Shown: one piece after another, positions 31,765-40,718 of the stretch
Position numbering within the stretch: position 1 is the first letter of the stretch
Layout: the number at the start of each line of letters is the position of its first letter
Assembly: GCA_035524895.1 (NCBI GenBank)
Contig: DATLFI010000130.1
Location: 1 to 46,826 of the forward strand
DNA length: 46,826 nt
Source of the DNA: DATLFI01 sp035524895
Lineage (GTDB): Bacteria > Acidobacteriota > Thermoanaerobaculia > Multivoradales > Multivoraceae
Reading direction: 5' to 3'
Translations under genes and position numbers: made by a program
Notes under the pieces: model-generated
Database searches by the model: none
What the model was told of the DNA's origin: nothing
Seen by the model: only the letters and a program-made list of their open reading frames with translations

Positions 31765-32973
31765 ATGCACGCGAGCACGCTCCGAACCCTCGCCATCGCA
31801 AACCTCGTGATACTCGCGGCCGTTCACGATTCCCGGCTCGCGGCGGCGCAGGAGGCCCCTGCCCCACCCTCGGCGAGCGCAATCGACTACGGCGACGACG
31901 ACTCCTGGTTGTGCCGCCCAGGCCGGCAGGACGCCTGCGCGATCGACATGTCGACGACCGTCGTGGCTGCCGACGGCAAGCTCGAGCGCGAGTCTTGGGC
32001 GGCCGACCCCAAGGCGCCGATCGACTGCTTCTACGTCTATCCGACAGTGAGCCTCGACACCACGCCCAACAGCGACATGTCGGCGGGGCCGGAGGAGCTC
32101 AACGTCATCCGGCAGCAGTTCGCGCGCTTCGCCTCGCAGTGCCGGCCGTTCTCTCCGCTCTACCGCCAGGTCACTCTGACCGCCCTGCGCGCCGGCATCG
32201 GCGGGCAGCCGATGGCGGTCGACCGGGCGCTCGGCTACAACGACGTGCGCGACGCGTGGAATCACTACCTCGAGCACGACAACGGCGGTCGTGGATTCGT
32301 GCTCATCGGGCATTCGCAGGGTGCCGGGGTGCTGACCCAGCTCGTGCGCAACGAGATCGACGGCAAGCCGATCCAGAAGCAGATGGTCTCTGCGTTGCTG
32401 CTCGGAAGCAACGTCGCGGTGCCCGCGGGCAAAGACGTCGGCGGCGCGTTCCAGCACGTGCCGATCTGCCGGCGAGCGGACCAGACCGGCTGTGTCGTCG
32501 CCTACGTGACCTTCCGCGCGACGATGCCACCGCCGGAGAATTCGAGGTTTGGGCGGGTCCCCGGAGACGGCATGGTCGCGGCTTGCACCAATCCGGCCGC
32601 GCTCGCCGGCGGCACAGGCGAGCTCCACGCCTACTTGAGCGCCGGCGGCTCGAGCATCGCGACGCCGGTGGAGCCGCGCCCCTGGGTCACGCCGCCAGCG
32701 GCGATCGACACTCCCTTCGTGAGCGTGCCCGGCCTGCTGAGCGCCCAGTGCACCTCGAACGAGCGGTTCTCCTACCTCGAGGTCACGGTACACGGCGACC
32801 CGAACGACCCCCGCACGGACGAGATCCCAGGCGACGTCATCACCGGCGGCCAGGTCCTCGCCGACTGGGGCCTACACCTGATCGACGTCAACGTCGCGAT
32901 GGGCAACCTGGTCGACCTGGTCGGGAAGCAGGCACGGGCGTACGTGGCCGCGAAGGAGCATGCGCACCACTGA
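31765..32973 (+). CDS. DUF3089 lipase-like alpha/beta hydrolase, secreted
   Basis: A 402-aa protein with a signal peptide of about 25 residues ending near LAAAQE. The DUF3089 fold follows: DDSWLCRPGRQDAC near the start, FYVYPTVSLDT, and the nucleophile elbow GHSQGAG near residue 180. A distal DWGLHLIDVN supplies the usual late Asp/His region. The family is annotated as lipase or esterase-like, with no firm natural substrate. Its Cys-rich extracellular part suggests disulfides in the periplasm. ATG at 31765 has GAGGAAG about 6 nt upstream. The frame is open from 31318, but that part is not native. Confidence 0.87.
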   Translation: MHASTLRTLAIANLVILAAVHDSRLAAAQEAPAPPSASAIDYGDDDSWLCRPGRQDACAIDMSTTVVAADGKLERESWAADPKAPIDCFYVYPTVSLDTTPNSDMSAGPEELNVIRQQFARFASQCRPFSPLYRQVTLTALRAGIGGQPMAVDRALGYNDVRDAWNHYLEHDNGGRGFVLIGHSQGAGVLTQLVRNEIDGKPIQKQMVSALLLGSNVAVPAGKDVGGAFQHVPICRRADQTGCVVAYVTFRATMPPPENSRFGRVPGDGMVAACTNPAALAGGTGELHAYLSAGGSSIATPVEPRPWVTPPAAIDTPFVSVPGLLSAQCTSNERFSYLEVTVHGDPNDPRTDEIPGDVITGGQVLADWGLHLIDVNVAMGNLVDLVGKQARAYVAAKEHAHH

Positions 32974-32998
32974 GCTCCACCGCTGAGGTCGAGGTGGC

Positions 32999-33016
32999 GC
33001 TCGAGTCTCCTCGAGC
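32999..33016. terminator. Hairpin between convergent DUF3089 and yebC genes
   Basis: GCTCGAG (32999-33005) and CTCGAGC (33010-33016) form a 7-bp stem with a 4-nt TCTC loop, followed by the pyrimidine-rich TCTCTT. It lies between the stops of two convergent genes. It is a candidate, at best weak, transcription terminator. Confidence 0.35.
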
Positions 33017-33061
33017 TCTCTTCGAGCAGCGCGAAGATGCCGAGGCTCGACGGCCCCGTCG

Positions 33062-33784
33062 CTACCCGAGGTTGTGGAACACCTTCTGGACGTCGTCGTC
33101 CTGCTCGAGGCTGTCGATCAGCCGGAGAACCTCGGTGGTTTGAGTCTCGGCGAGCTCTACGAGGTTGCTCGGCACATACTCGGACTCGGCGGAGAGCGGC
33201 GTGATGCGTCGTTCCTCGAGAGCCTTCTGGAGGTGACCGAAGTCCGCGAAGGCGCACCGCAGCACGAGCTGAGGCTCACCCTTGTCGCCCACGCTCTCGC
33301 CGAGCTCCTCGAGCCCATGATCGATCAGGTCGAGCTCGAGTGTCTCCTGGTCGATGCCCTTGGAGTCGAGGCGAAAGACACCCATCCGCTTGAACTGGAA
33401 CGCAACGCTGCCCGAGGCTGCCAGGTTGCCGCCGCCCTTGTTGAAGCACATGCGCACGTTCGACACGGTACGGTTCGGGTTGTCGGTCGCCGCCTCGACC
33501 ATCACCGCGACGCCGTGGGGCGCGTAGCCCTCGTACTGGATCTCGTGGTAGTCGGTGGCGCCTTCGCCGGAGGCCCGCTTGATCGAGGACTCGACCCGAT
33601 CCTTCGGCATGTTGATGGCGCGGGCGTTCTGGATCACACGGCGCAGCGCGGGGTTGCTCTCGGGGTCCGGTCCGCCGGCCCGGACCGCGATCTGGATGTC
33701 CTTCCCGATGCGACCGAATTGCTTCGCCATCCGGTCCCAGCGGGCGAACATCGTGTGTTTGCGAGCTTCGAAGATCCTTCCCAT
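33062..33784 (-). CDS. yebC: YebC/TACO1 family protein
   Basis: A 240-aa YebC-family protein. Typical segments are KHTMFARWDRMAKQFGRIGKDI at the N-terminus, RAINMPKDRVESSIKRA near residue 60, YEGYAPHGVAVMVEAATDNPNRT near 87, and the final Asp/Glu-rich LEQDDDVQKVFHNL. The family was long annotated as a transcription regulator; newer work places it at the ribosome, relieving stalling. The start chosen is the ATG at 33784; the frame extends upstream without resemblance. The gene stands alone, divergent from terC. Confidence 0.95.
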   Translation of the reverse strand: MGRIFEARKHTMFARWDRMAKQFGRIGKDIQIAVRAGGPDPESNPALRRVIQNARAINMPKDRVESSIKRASGEGATDYHEIQYEGYAPHGVAVMVEAATDNPNRTVSNVRMCFNKGGGNLAASGSVAFQFKRMGVFRLDSKGIDQETLELDLIDHGLEELGESVGDKGEPQLVLRCAFADFGHLQKALEERRITPLSAESEYVPSNLVELAETQTTEVLRLIDSLEQDDDVQKVFHNLG

Positions 33785-34032
33785 AGCGATCGCTGAACCC
33801 CGGTTCGGTCGTTCGAAAGTGCGTGGACGAAGGTGCGTGAACGGCGATCCCGGTCGCGCGACGGTCGACGAGACTGTCGTGGGATCGCGCCAGAGGTTTC
33901 TGGCACCCGATCCTATCCGCTCGCTACGGCTCCGCACGCGCTACCAGCTCTCGCTGCTGACAGGCGAGCCGGCACTCCGATAGCGTCGCCGGCCGAAACC
34001 CGAAGACCGCCTACCGACCCGGAGCCCTGAGC

Positions 34033-34791
34033 ATGGACTGGCTCGCTGACCCCCAAGTCTGGATCGCCCTGCTGACCTTGACCGTGCTCGAGATCGTTCT
34101 CGGCATCGACAACATCATCTTCATCTCGATCCTCGCCGGCAAGCTGCCCGAGAGCCAGCAGGCCAAGGCACGCACGATCGGCTTGTCGCTTGCGTTGGTC
34201 ATGCGCGTCCTCCTGCTCCTCTCGTTGGCCTGGATCATCCGGCTCACCGCGCCGCTCTTCACCGTGCTCGACAACGAGATCTCCGGGCGGGACCTCATCC
34301 TCATCGGCGGCGGCCTCTTCCTGCTCGCCAAGAGCACCTTCGAGATCCATCAGAAGCTCGAGGGTGAAGAAGGCCACTCGTCGAAGCGCGTCCACCCGTC
34401 GTTCGGAAAAGTGCTGGTGCAGATACTGCTCCTCGATGCGGTGTTCTCCCTGGACTCCGTGATCACTGCGGTGGGAATGGTCGACCAGGTTCCGATCATG
34501 GTCGCCGCGGTGGTCATCGCGATCGGCATCATGATGATCTCGGCCGGCACGATCAGCGCCTTCGTGGAGCGCCATCCGACGGTGAAGATGCTGGCGCTCA
34601 GCTTCCTGCTGCTGATCGGGACGACGCTGATCATCGAGGGTCTCGACGGCCACGTGCCGAAGGGCTACATCTACTTCGCGATGGCGTTCTCGGTGTTCGT
34701 GGAGATGCTCAACATTCGGGTGCGCAGGTCCAAGAAGCCGGTGAAGCTCCACGAGGCCTACGTAACCGCAGAGAAGGCCCCGCAGGCCTGA
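34033..34791 (+). CDS. TerC-family integral membrane protein
   Basis: A 252-aa membrane protein of the TerC/Alx family with about seven TM helices. The conserved acidic intramembrane motifs are present: LEIVLGIDNIIFIS near residue 19 and LLDAVFSLDSVITAVGM near residue 135, each carrying the Asp pair expected for metal transport. Members export manganese or other divalent metals or support insertion of exported metalloproteins. No manganese riboswitch could be recognised in the 248 bp upstream. The CorA gene follows 35 bp later on the same strand, so a shared role in divalent metal balance is likely. Confidence 0.9.
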   Translation: MDWLADPQVWIALLTLTVLEIVLGIDNIIFISILAGKLPESQQAKARTIGLSLALVMRVLLLLSLAWIIRLTAPLFTVLDNEISGRDLILIGGGLFLLAKSTFEIHQKLEGEEGHSSKRVHPSFGKVLVQILLLDAVFSLDSVITAVGMVDQVPIMVAAVVIAIGIMMISAGTISAFVERHPTVKMLALSFLLLIGTTLIIEGLDGHVPKGYIYFAMAFSVFVEMLNIRVRRSKKPVKLHEAYVTAEKAPQA

Positions 34792-34826
34792 TCCGCGGGG
34801 CGCCAAGCCCGGCGTACACTCCGCTC

Positions 34827-35807
34827 ATGCTCACCGCCTTTCTGTCGACGGGCGAGATCCGCAGCGTGCCAGCCGTCGCCGAGAGCGCCGCCCTCTTGGG
34901 CGACGCGACCTGGATCGACCTGCTCGACCCGACACCCGAGGAGACCGCGCTGGTCGAGAGAACCCTCGGCGTCGAGCTTCCGACGCGAAAGGAGGCGCAG
35001 GAAATCGAGGTCTCGAGCCGTCTCTACATCGAGAGCGGCACGGCCTTCATGACCGCCACGGTGCCGGTCAAGACCGATAGCCCGCACCCGCAGACCACCC
35101 CCGTTACCTTCGCCTACCATGGGCAGCGACTGGTCACGTCGCGATTCGCTACGCCTACTCCCTTCCAGACGTTCCCGCCGAAGCTGGAGCGAGCTCCCGG
35201 CGCATACCCCACGGCGCAGAAGGTCTTCATCGGCCTGGTCGACGAGATCATCGACCGGCTCGCCGACATCCTCGAGTCCGTGGCAGCAGAGCTGAACGAG
35301 ATCTCGAGCATCGTCTTTCCAGACGAGGGCCCCCCAGGGGAACGCCGGTCCTCCGTCGACTACACCGCCCTGCTCACCCGAGTCGGACGAACCGGGGAGC
35401 GGGCCGCCCACGCCCGGGAGAGCCTGGTCAGCCTCGGCCGGGTGGTGACGTTCTTCCGCGAGTCCCGTCCCGCCGGTGGCAGCGAACCGCTCGACGAGCA
35501 CTGGCGCGCAGTGGCCCAGGACATCTCCGCGTTGACCGAGCACACCACCTTCGTATCGGGCAAGGTGAACTTCTTCCTCGACGCGACACTGGGACGCATC
35601 AACATCGAGCAGAACACCATCATCAAGCTGTTCTCGGTCCTGGCGGTGGTGTTCCTGCCACCGACACTGATCGCCAGCATCTACGGCATGAACTTCGCGC
35701 GGATGCCGGAGCTGGGTTGGCTCCTCGGCTACCCGTTCTCGCTCGTGCTCATGGTGATATCGGCGATCCTGCCGTACCTGATCTTCAAGCAGCGCGGCTG
35801 GCTGTAG
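34827..35807 (+). CDS. CorA-family magnesium/divalent metal transporter
   Basis: A 326-aa CorA-family protein. An acidic cytosolic funnel domain is followed by the long stalk helix, and two C-terminal TM helices carry the pore signature YGMNFARMPE between them and the hydrophobic end FSLVLMVISAILPYLIF. It forms a pentameric channel for Mg2+ or Co2+. The signature is GMN followed by F rather than the common F/NxxMPE form, which is still inside family variation. A TACACT hexamer lies about 7 nt before the ATG, so a second promoter and a near-leaderless message are possible besides read-through from terC. Confidence 0.92.
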   Translation: MLTAFLSTGEIRSVPAVAESAALLGDATWIDLLDPTPEETALVERTLGVELPTRKEAQEIEVSSRLYIESGTAFMTATVPVKTDSPHPQTTPVTFAYHGQRLVTSRFATPTPFQTFPPKLERAPGAYPTAQKVFIGLVDEIIDRLADILESVAAELNEISSIVFPDEGPPGERRSSVDYTALLTRVGRTGERAAHARESLVSLGRVVTFFRESRPAGGSEPLDEHWRAVAQDISALTEHTTFVSGKVNFFLDATLGRINIEQNTIIKLFSVLAVVFLPPTLIASIYGMNFARMPELGWLLGYPFSLVLMVISAILPYLIFKQRGWL

Positions 35808-35848
35808 GGCGAAGCTCCGCAGCGAGCCTCACCCGCCCACCGTCCCGC

Positions 35849-36085
35849 TCAGCCCAGGTCCGACCCGCGCGGATCGACGTCCACCCACTGCGCGCAGATC
35901 TGCCGGGCCCGCTCCGGGTCGTCGTCCGAGAGAGCCTCGCGGGAAAAGTGATCGATCTCGTCGGAGTCGATGCCCGCTCGCCGAAGCTCCTGTCGCACCG
36001 CGGCGACCAGGGCGAGCGGGTGCTCCGACCGCAACGCCACCCGCAGGTGAGGGTATCGTCTCGAGCCCTTCTCTGGTCCACCCAT
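35849..36085 (-). CDS. Small conserved-looking protein of unknown function
   Basis: A 78-aa soluble protein from the ATG at 36085 (the frame opens at 36118). It reads as two helices and strands: LRVALRSEHPLALVAAVRQEL, then RRAGIDSDEIDHFSREALS, then an ICAQWVDVD end. It lacks Cys and TM segments. The codon pattern in this frame is native-like, while the overlapping frames (35785-36150, 35829-36191) are not. It follows the FHA gene on the same strand, so it may be the last gene of the kinase operon. I do not recognise the family. Confidence 0.55.
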   Translation of the reverse strand: MGGPEKGSRRYPHLRVALRSEHPLALVAAVRQELRRAGIDSDEIDHFSREALSDDDPERARQICAQWVDVDPRGSDLG

Positions 36086-36236
36086 CGCTCCGCAGGCCTT
36101 TCCTGAGCTCCGCAGCAAGCAAGTCTCCTGCCGCAGAAAGAAGGCCCCACGCGCGGGGTTGGCGCCCGCGCGTACGAGCCGGCCCAGCCATTCTGGCAGG
36201 TCCGGTGCCGCTACGGCGTTGCGAGCCTTAGGTGAC

Positions 36237-37109
36237 TCAGTCTCGAGGGCCGGCGACCAGGGTGCAGACCACGGCCGCCTGGCCGAAGTAGACCTCGTCG
36301 CCGTCGCGCAGGCGAATGCCGCGGCGGTCGCGGCTGCTGACGTCGATGGGGCGACCGCCTCGGAAGATCCGCGTACCGTAGGCGCTGCGCTCGTCGATCA
36401 GCCAGTACCCCGCCGGATCGTCGCGATAGACGATGCGCGCCTGCTCGCGCGAGACGGTGTGGTTTTCCTCACCGTCGTCGAAGAAGGCGACGTGGTTCCG
36501 CCGCTTGACCCGCCCGTGCTCGTCGAGCACCTCGGGCAACCGGCCGATATACACGCGCTCCTGCTCGAAGGTATAGCTTTCCTGCTCGGCACGGCCACGA
36601 ACTACACGCAGGCTCAGACGAACGCCAGCCCGGGACGGGGGCGAAGGCGAGGGCCGCTCCGTGGTCTCGAAGGACAGCTCGAACGGCTCGGTGTCCCGCT
36701 CCTCGGCGTCGAGGCCTTCGGCACCCGGCGGCGGCGGCGCCACCTCGGCCACCACGACCAGGTCCTCCGGCTCGCAGCCGAGCTCCTCCAGCCGCTCGTC
36801 GACGGCGGATCGCACCTGGTCGGACCAGCCAGCAGCGATCGCCGCCCGCATCTCCGCGTGCTCGCGCTCGTCGCGCGGGCGCAAGGTCACGACGACCTGG
36901 TTGTACGGAAACACGCGACGACCGGATCCCACGTAGGTCGCCCGCGCCGCCGCGGCATCGACGAGGGAGCGACGGATCTCCAGCAGACTCCTGCCGCGGC
37001 GCCAGGGACGCACCACCAGCTCCCGGAGCTGGCGCAGCCCTCGACGCAGCCTCTCTGGCGCCTCGCTCCGCGCAGGCACTGCGGCGGGTCCTGGATCTTC
37101 GACTGCCAT
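36237..37109 (-). CDS. FhaA-like protein: DUF3662-type domain plus FHA domain
   Basis: A 290-aa protein. Residues about 20-120 resemble the N-terminal domain of actinobacterial FhaA (VFPYNQVVVTLRPRDEREHA). A short proline-rich linker follows, and a C-terminal FHA domain binds phosphothreonine (VYIGR, VSREQARI, WLIDERSAYGTRIF). In the FHA pocket the Arg, Ser and Arg/Asn-region landmarks are present. The partner would be a substrate of the nearby Ser/Thr kinase. The start is the ATG at 37109. It is placed directly after the RodA-PBP fusion, mirroring the actinobacterial locus where fhaA closes the division gene set. Confidence 0.85.
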   Translation of the reverse strand: MAVEDPGPAAVPARSEAPERLRRGLRQLRELVVRPWRRGRSLLEIRRSLVDAAAARATYVGSGRRVFPYNQVVVTLRPRDEREHAEMRAAIAAGWSDQVRSAVDERLEELGCEPEDLVVVAEVAPPPPGAEGLDAEERDTEPFELSFETTERPSPSPPSRAGVRLSLRVVRGRAEQESYTFEQERVYIGRLPEVLDEHGRVKRRNHVAFFDDGEENHTVSREQARIVYRDDPAGYWLIDERSAYGTRIFRGGRPIDVSSRDRRGIRLRDGDEVYFGQAAVVCTLVAGPRD

Positions 37110-37202
37110 GGTAGGTCTGCCCTGGGAAGCCGTCCTGTCGATCCTACGGCGCCCCGGCCTCGTGGGTTGCCTCCGGGCCACAGATAGCGACTGCGGGCAG
37201 CG

Positions 37203-40200
37203 TCACTGCAGCAGACCGATTGCGGCCGCCTCGGTGACCAGATCGCGAGCAACCCGGACCGCGACGCGGCCGCCGTAGCCGCCGTGCTCGACCAACACAG
37301 CGAACGCGATCGTACGGCCGCTGCCGCCGAACGGCGCGAAACCGATGAACCAGGAGTGGGAGGCCGACCCGGCGATCTCGGCGGTGCCGGTCTTGCCTGC
37401 GAGCGAAACCGGAGCGTCGCGCAGCGCGCTCGCGGACCCCGACGTCACGACCGCGCGCAGCGCAGCCTGGAGCCGCTCAGCCTGCTCGATCCCCAGTACT
37501 CGCTCGGGCTGGCGGCCGTCGGCCGCGTCGCCCGCTCCCGGAAGCACCCACCGCACTGCTGGCAGGAGACCACCGTTCGCGACTGCGGCAGCGACGCGCG
37601 CCATCTCGAGCGGCGTCGCGACCACCTGCCCTTGGCCGTAAGCAGACTGGGGCAGCGCGTCCTGGAGCGCCTCGGTCGTGTTCGGGCGCGCTGTCTCGAT
37701 GCCGAACAGCGCGGCGGTGCGCAGCAAGTCCGCCGCGCCCACGTCGTAGGTCCCCAGTTGCGCGAAGAAGGCGTTGCACGAGTACCGCAAGCCGCCCGCC
37801 AGATCGAGCTCACCATGGGGCTCGCGCGCCGTGGGGTCGTCGCGGATCGGACGGCCCCAGCCGCGAACCGCATGACCCACGCGGCCTCCGGGCAGGGCCA
37901 CGCACGCGTACTCCTTGCGCGCGAGCGCGGGATCCTTGCGCAGCGCTGCGATCGCGGTCACCACCTTGAAGGTCGAGCCGGGAGGGTAGAGGCCGTAGCG
38001 CGATCGATCGAGCAACGACGGATCTCCCGGCACCGGGTCGGCTGAGCCTGTCGCGGGCCAGGGGTAGCTCGCGCTCGCCAGCAACTCGCCGCTCGTCGCG
38101 TCGAGCACGACGGCCGCGCCGCGCTCGCGGCCGGCCTCCCGCACGTGGCGCGCCAGCGAGTCCGCGAGGCTCGCTTGCAGACGCGCGTCCACTGTGAGCT
38201 TCACGTTGCGTTCTCGATCGACGAGCTCGCGCACGGACCGCCGGCTCGCGGCCTCTCCATGACGCAGCAGGGGCAGCAGCTCGGCCAAATTGCGCGCGCC
38301 GGGGGCGGCGCCGCGGACGACGCCGGGGTCGTCCTGGCTCTGGCCGGCAGCTCGCGGGCGGTCGTCGAAACCTTGAAGCCGCGCGTTGTCATCGCGCTCG
38401 ACGAACGAAGTGTTGCTCGCGGCCCAGTCCCAGCGACGGTTCCAGTCGCCGAGCAGGTGGTACGAACGGCCGCCCAGCGGGTACCAGCGCCGGGTATCGA
38501 GGATCGCCGGCGAGGGCGGCTCCAAGCCCATCGCGACGTACGCGTCCCGGAACTTCCCCAGCAACTCCGGATCGCTGGTCGCCAGGGGCATGCCGTTGCG
38601 GTCGAGCACGCTGCCGCGAGGAAGTCGATCGACCAGCTCGACCAGTCGCGGGTTGTAACGGTAGCGGAGTGCGCCGTCGGCGTGCACCACCAAGGTGCCT
38701 CGCGTCGCGGTGTCGTCGGCTGCGACCACCTGCACCCAGGCAGCCTTGCCCAGCACCGCAGTCATGGCGACCGCGACCAGGAGGCCAAGGACCCGCGACG
38801 ACCGTCGCAAGGGAGCCAGAGGGGCCTTCGGCCCCGACCTGCCAACGGCTCCCGCCGACCGCTGCAACGGCGCGAGATAGACCTCCGGCTCCGACCCGGC
38901 CGCGACCCGCGCCGACAGCGCCGCGGCCAGGCCCAACATCGCGAAGTGGACCAGCATCGAGGAACGCCCGTAGGACAGGAACGGCGTCACGATGCCGGTC
39001 AGCGGCAGCAGACCCAGCGCGCCGCCGGCGATCACGAGGGCCTGCAGAGCCACAGCAAGAAACAAGCCGAGACCGAGGAAGACCTCGTAGGGTCGGGTTC
39101 CGGCAACCGCGAGGCGATAGAGCCGCTGCAGCACCAGTCCGAGGGTTGCGACGACCACCGCGAAGCCCACGAAGCCGAGCTCCTCGCCCAAGGCCGCGAG
39201 CACGAGGTCGGTGTGGACCTCGGGCACGGTCTCGGGGCGGCCGCCGCCCAGCCCGGCGCCGCGCCAACCACCCGAGGAGAACGCCCACAGCGACTGCGCG
39301 AGGTGGTCGCCGCCGGCGAACTCGTTGGACCACGGGTGCAGCCACATCTGGATGCGGCCGGTCACCGTGCGCGGGAAGCCGAGCCGGTACGCCGCGCCCA
39401 AGCCCAACGCGAGCAGCGACACCCCGAGCAAGGCCAGCCCGGGGCGCCCGCGCGCGGCGTAGTAGAGGCCCGAGAACAGCAACGAGAGCACCAGCGCTGG
39501 TCCCAGATCGCGCTGCAGCAGGAAGAAACCGAGCACCACCGCCATCGCGACCAGCGGCGGCAGCAGGTATTCGAGCTTCGGGACCTGCCAGCGCAACGAC
39601 CGCGGCAGACGCTCGAGCTGCGAGGCCACCCAACGCGACTCGCGCACCTCGCGCAGGAGCTCCCAACGCTCGGCGAAGTAGGCCGCCAGGAACAGCACCA
39701 CCAGCAGGCAGACCACGGGCACCGGCTGGAAGCCGAACAGGTTGACCTTGGCGTCGCTCGTTCCGGGACCCGTACCGAACACCACCAGCAGCGCCGACAG
39801 GGCGAACGCTCCGAGCAACGCCGGAAAGCCGAGCCGGCGGAGGCGCGGCAGGTGGTGCGCCGCCAAGACAGTGGTGATCGCGAGCACCACGGCCCCGGCG
39901 ATCACCCCCTGCGCGAACGACCGAAGAAGGAGCAGGTCGCGCAACGGATCTCGCATGCTGGCCATCGCGCAAGCGCCCAGGCCGCAGAGCAGGGCCACCG
40001 GCGGCAACAGGAGCTGGTCACCCGAGAAGCCTCGCAGGCGCCACAGCAGGTGCACCGAGCCGAGCGCCGCGAGTGCGCCCAGGGTCCACAGCCAGAAGGA
40101 GCTTCGCCACGATGCGGGGGTGCGGACGATCGCCTGTGCTCGCGCTTCCCGCACCTGCGCCGCCGAGAGGAGCGGCACCAGGACCTCGTTCTCAGGGTTC

Positions 40201-40718
40201 TCAGGGCTCGCGCCGAGTGCCGCCGCGCGCTGGGCCAGAACCGGCAACGGATGGCTCCAACCCGCCAGCTCGGACGAGGACACTCTCGCGCGCGACAGCT
40301 CGCCTACGTTCGGCAGGCCGCCGACAGCACGCGCGTGGCTCAGGAGCCCGGCGGCTACGAACGAACGCTCCCGACCGTCGGTGAAGGAGGGGAGCAGCCG
40401 CTCGAGCTGGGCGGCGCTCTCCACCGCTCCCAGGTTCACCAGCTCGCCCGCCTCGAGCGCCGTCTGGGCCTCCGCCAGATCCTCGCGGAAGGAGCGATGG
40501 ACGAGGAACAGGGCCAGCAGGACGATGACGAGCGCGGCGCCGAGCAGGCGTGCCTCGCGACCACGCGTCGAGCGGAGCTCTAGGGTCCGCGGGGGCTCCG
40601 CCGTGGCGCTGCGCCTCGTCACCACGACACCGCCCGTGCGGGTCGTGCCGACTCGATCGCGACCGCGCGGACGGGCTCGTACGAACGCGATCGCCCGACC
40701 TAGCGCGGCGCCTACCAA
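37203..40718 (-). CDS. RodA/FtsW glycosyltransferase fused to a class B penicillin-binding protein
   Basis: A 1171-aa bifunctional cell-wall enzyme. After an N-terminal TM and a loop of about 140 aa, residues about 215-630 form a SEDS polymerase with roughly ten TM helices (QRDLGPALV; GIVTPFLSYGRSSML, the usual LSYGGSS form). Residues about 690-1171 are a class B transpeptidase with S915-TFK, S980-CN and K1109-TGTAE. SEDS and PBP partners are normally separate proteins that form a complex; here they are one chain with nothing lost. It would polymerise and cross-link peptidoglycan. TTG at 40718 overlaps the kinase stop; AGGAGG lies only 2 nt before it, so a GTG near 40625 is another possible start. 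Confidence 0.88.
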   Translation of the reverse strand: MVGAALGRAIAFVRARPRGRDRVGTTRTGGVVVTRRSATAEPPRTLELRSTRGREARLLGAALVIVLLALFLVHRSFREDLAEAQTALEAGELVNLGAVESAAQLERLLPSFTDGRERSFVAAGLLSHARAVGGLPNVGELSRARVSSSELAGWSHPLPVLAQRAAALGASPENPENEVLVPLLSAAQVREARAQAIVRTPASWRSSFWLWTLGALAALGSVHLLWRLRGFSGDQLLLPPVALLCGLGACAMASMRDPLRDLLLLRSFAQGVIAGAVVLAITTVLAAHHLPRLRRLGFPALLGAFALSALLVVFGTGPGTSDAKVNLFGFQPVPVVCLLVVLFLAAYFAERWELLREVRESRWVASQLERLPRSLRWQVPKLEYLLPPLVAMAVVLGFFLLQRDLGPALVLSLLFSGLYYAARGRPGLALLGVSLLALGLGAAYRLGFPRTVTGRIQMWLHPWSNEFAGGDHLAQSLWAFSSGGWRGAGLGGGRPETVPEVHTDLVLAALGEELGFVGFAVVVATLGLVLQRLYRLAVAGTRPYEVFLGLGLFLAVALQALVIAGGALGLLPLTGIVTPFLSYGRSSMLVHFAMLGLAAALSARVAAGSEPEVYLAPLQRSAGAVGRSGPKAPLAPLRRSSRVLGLLVAVAMTAVLGKAAWVQVVAADDTATRGTLVVHADGALRYRYNPRLVELVDRLPRGSVLDRNGMPLATSDPELLGKFRDAYVAMGLEPPSPAILDTRRWYPLGGRSYHLLGDWNRRWDWAASNTSFVERDDNARLQGFDDRPRAAGQSQDDPGVVRGAAPGARNLAELLPLLRHGEAASRRSVRELVDRERNVKLTVDARLQASLADSLARHVREAGRERGAAVVLDATSGELLASASYPWPATGSADPVPGDPSLLDRSRYGLYPPGSTFKVVTAIAALRKDPALARKEYACVALPGGRVGHAVRGWGRPIRDDPTAREPHGELDLAGGLRYSCNAFFAQLGTYDVGAADLLRTAALFGIETARPNTTEALQDALPQSAYGQGQVVATPLEMARVAAAVANGGLLPAVRWVLPGAGDAADGRQPERVLGIEQAERLQAALRAVVTSGSASALRDAPVSLAGKTGTAEIAGSASHSWFIGFAPFGGSGRTIAFAVLVEHGGYGGRVAVRVARDLVTEAAAIGLLQ

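Noticed and set aside
33785..34032. Manganese (yybP-ykoY) riboswitch upstream of the TerC gene
   Set aside because: The conserved loop sequences could not be found in the 248 bp.
38145..40583. Open frame of 812 codons on the plus strand
   Set aside because: It lies fully antisense to the RodA-PBP fusion, is composed of Arg/Gln/Pro/Glu-rich low-complexity sequence typical of antisense frames in high-GC DNA, and has no recognisable domain.
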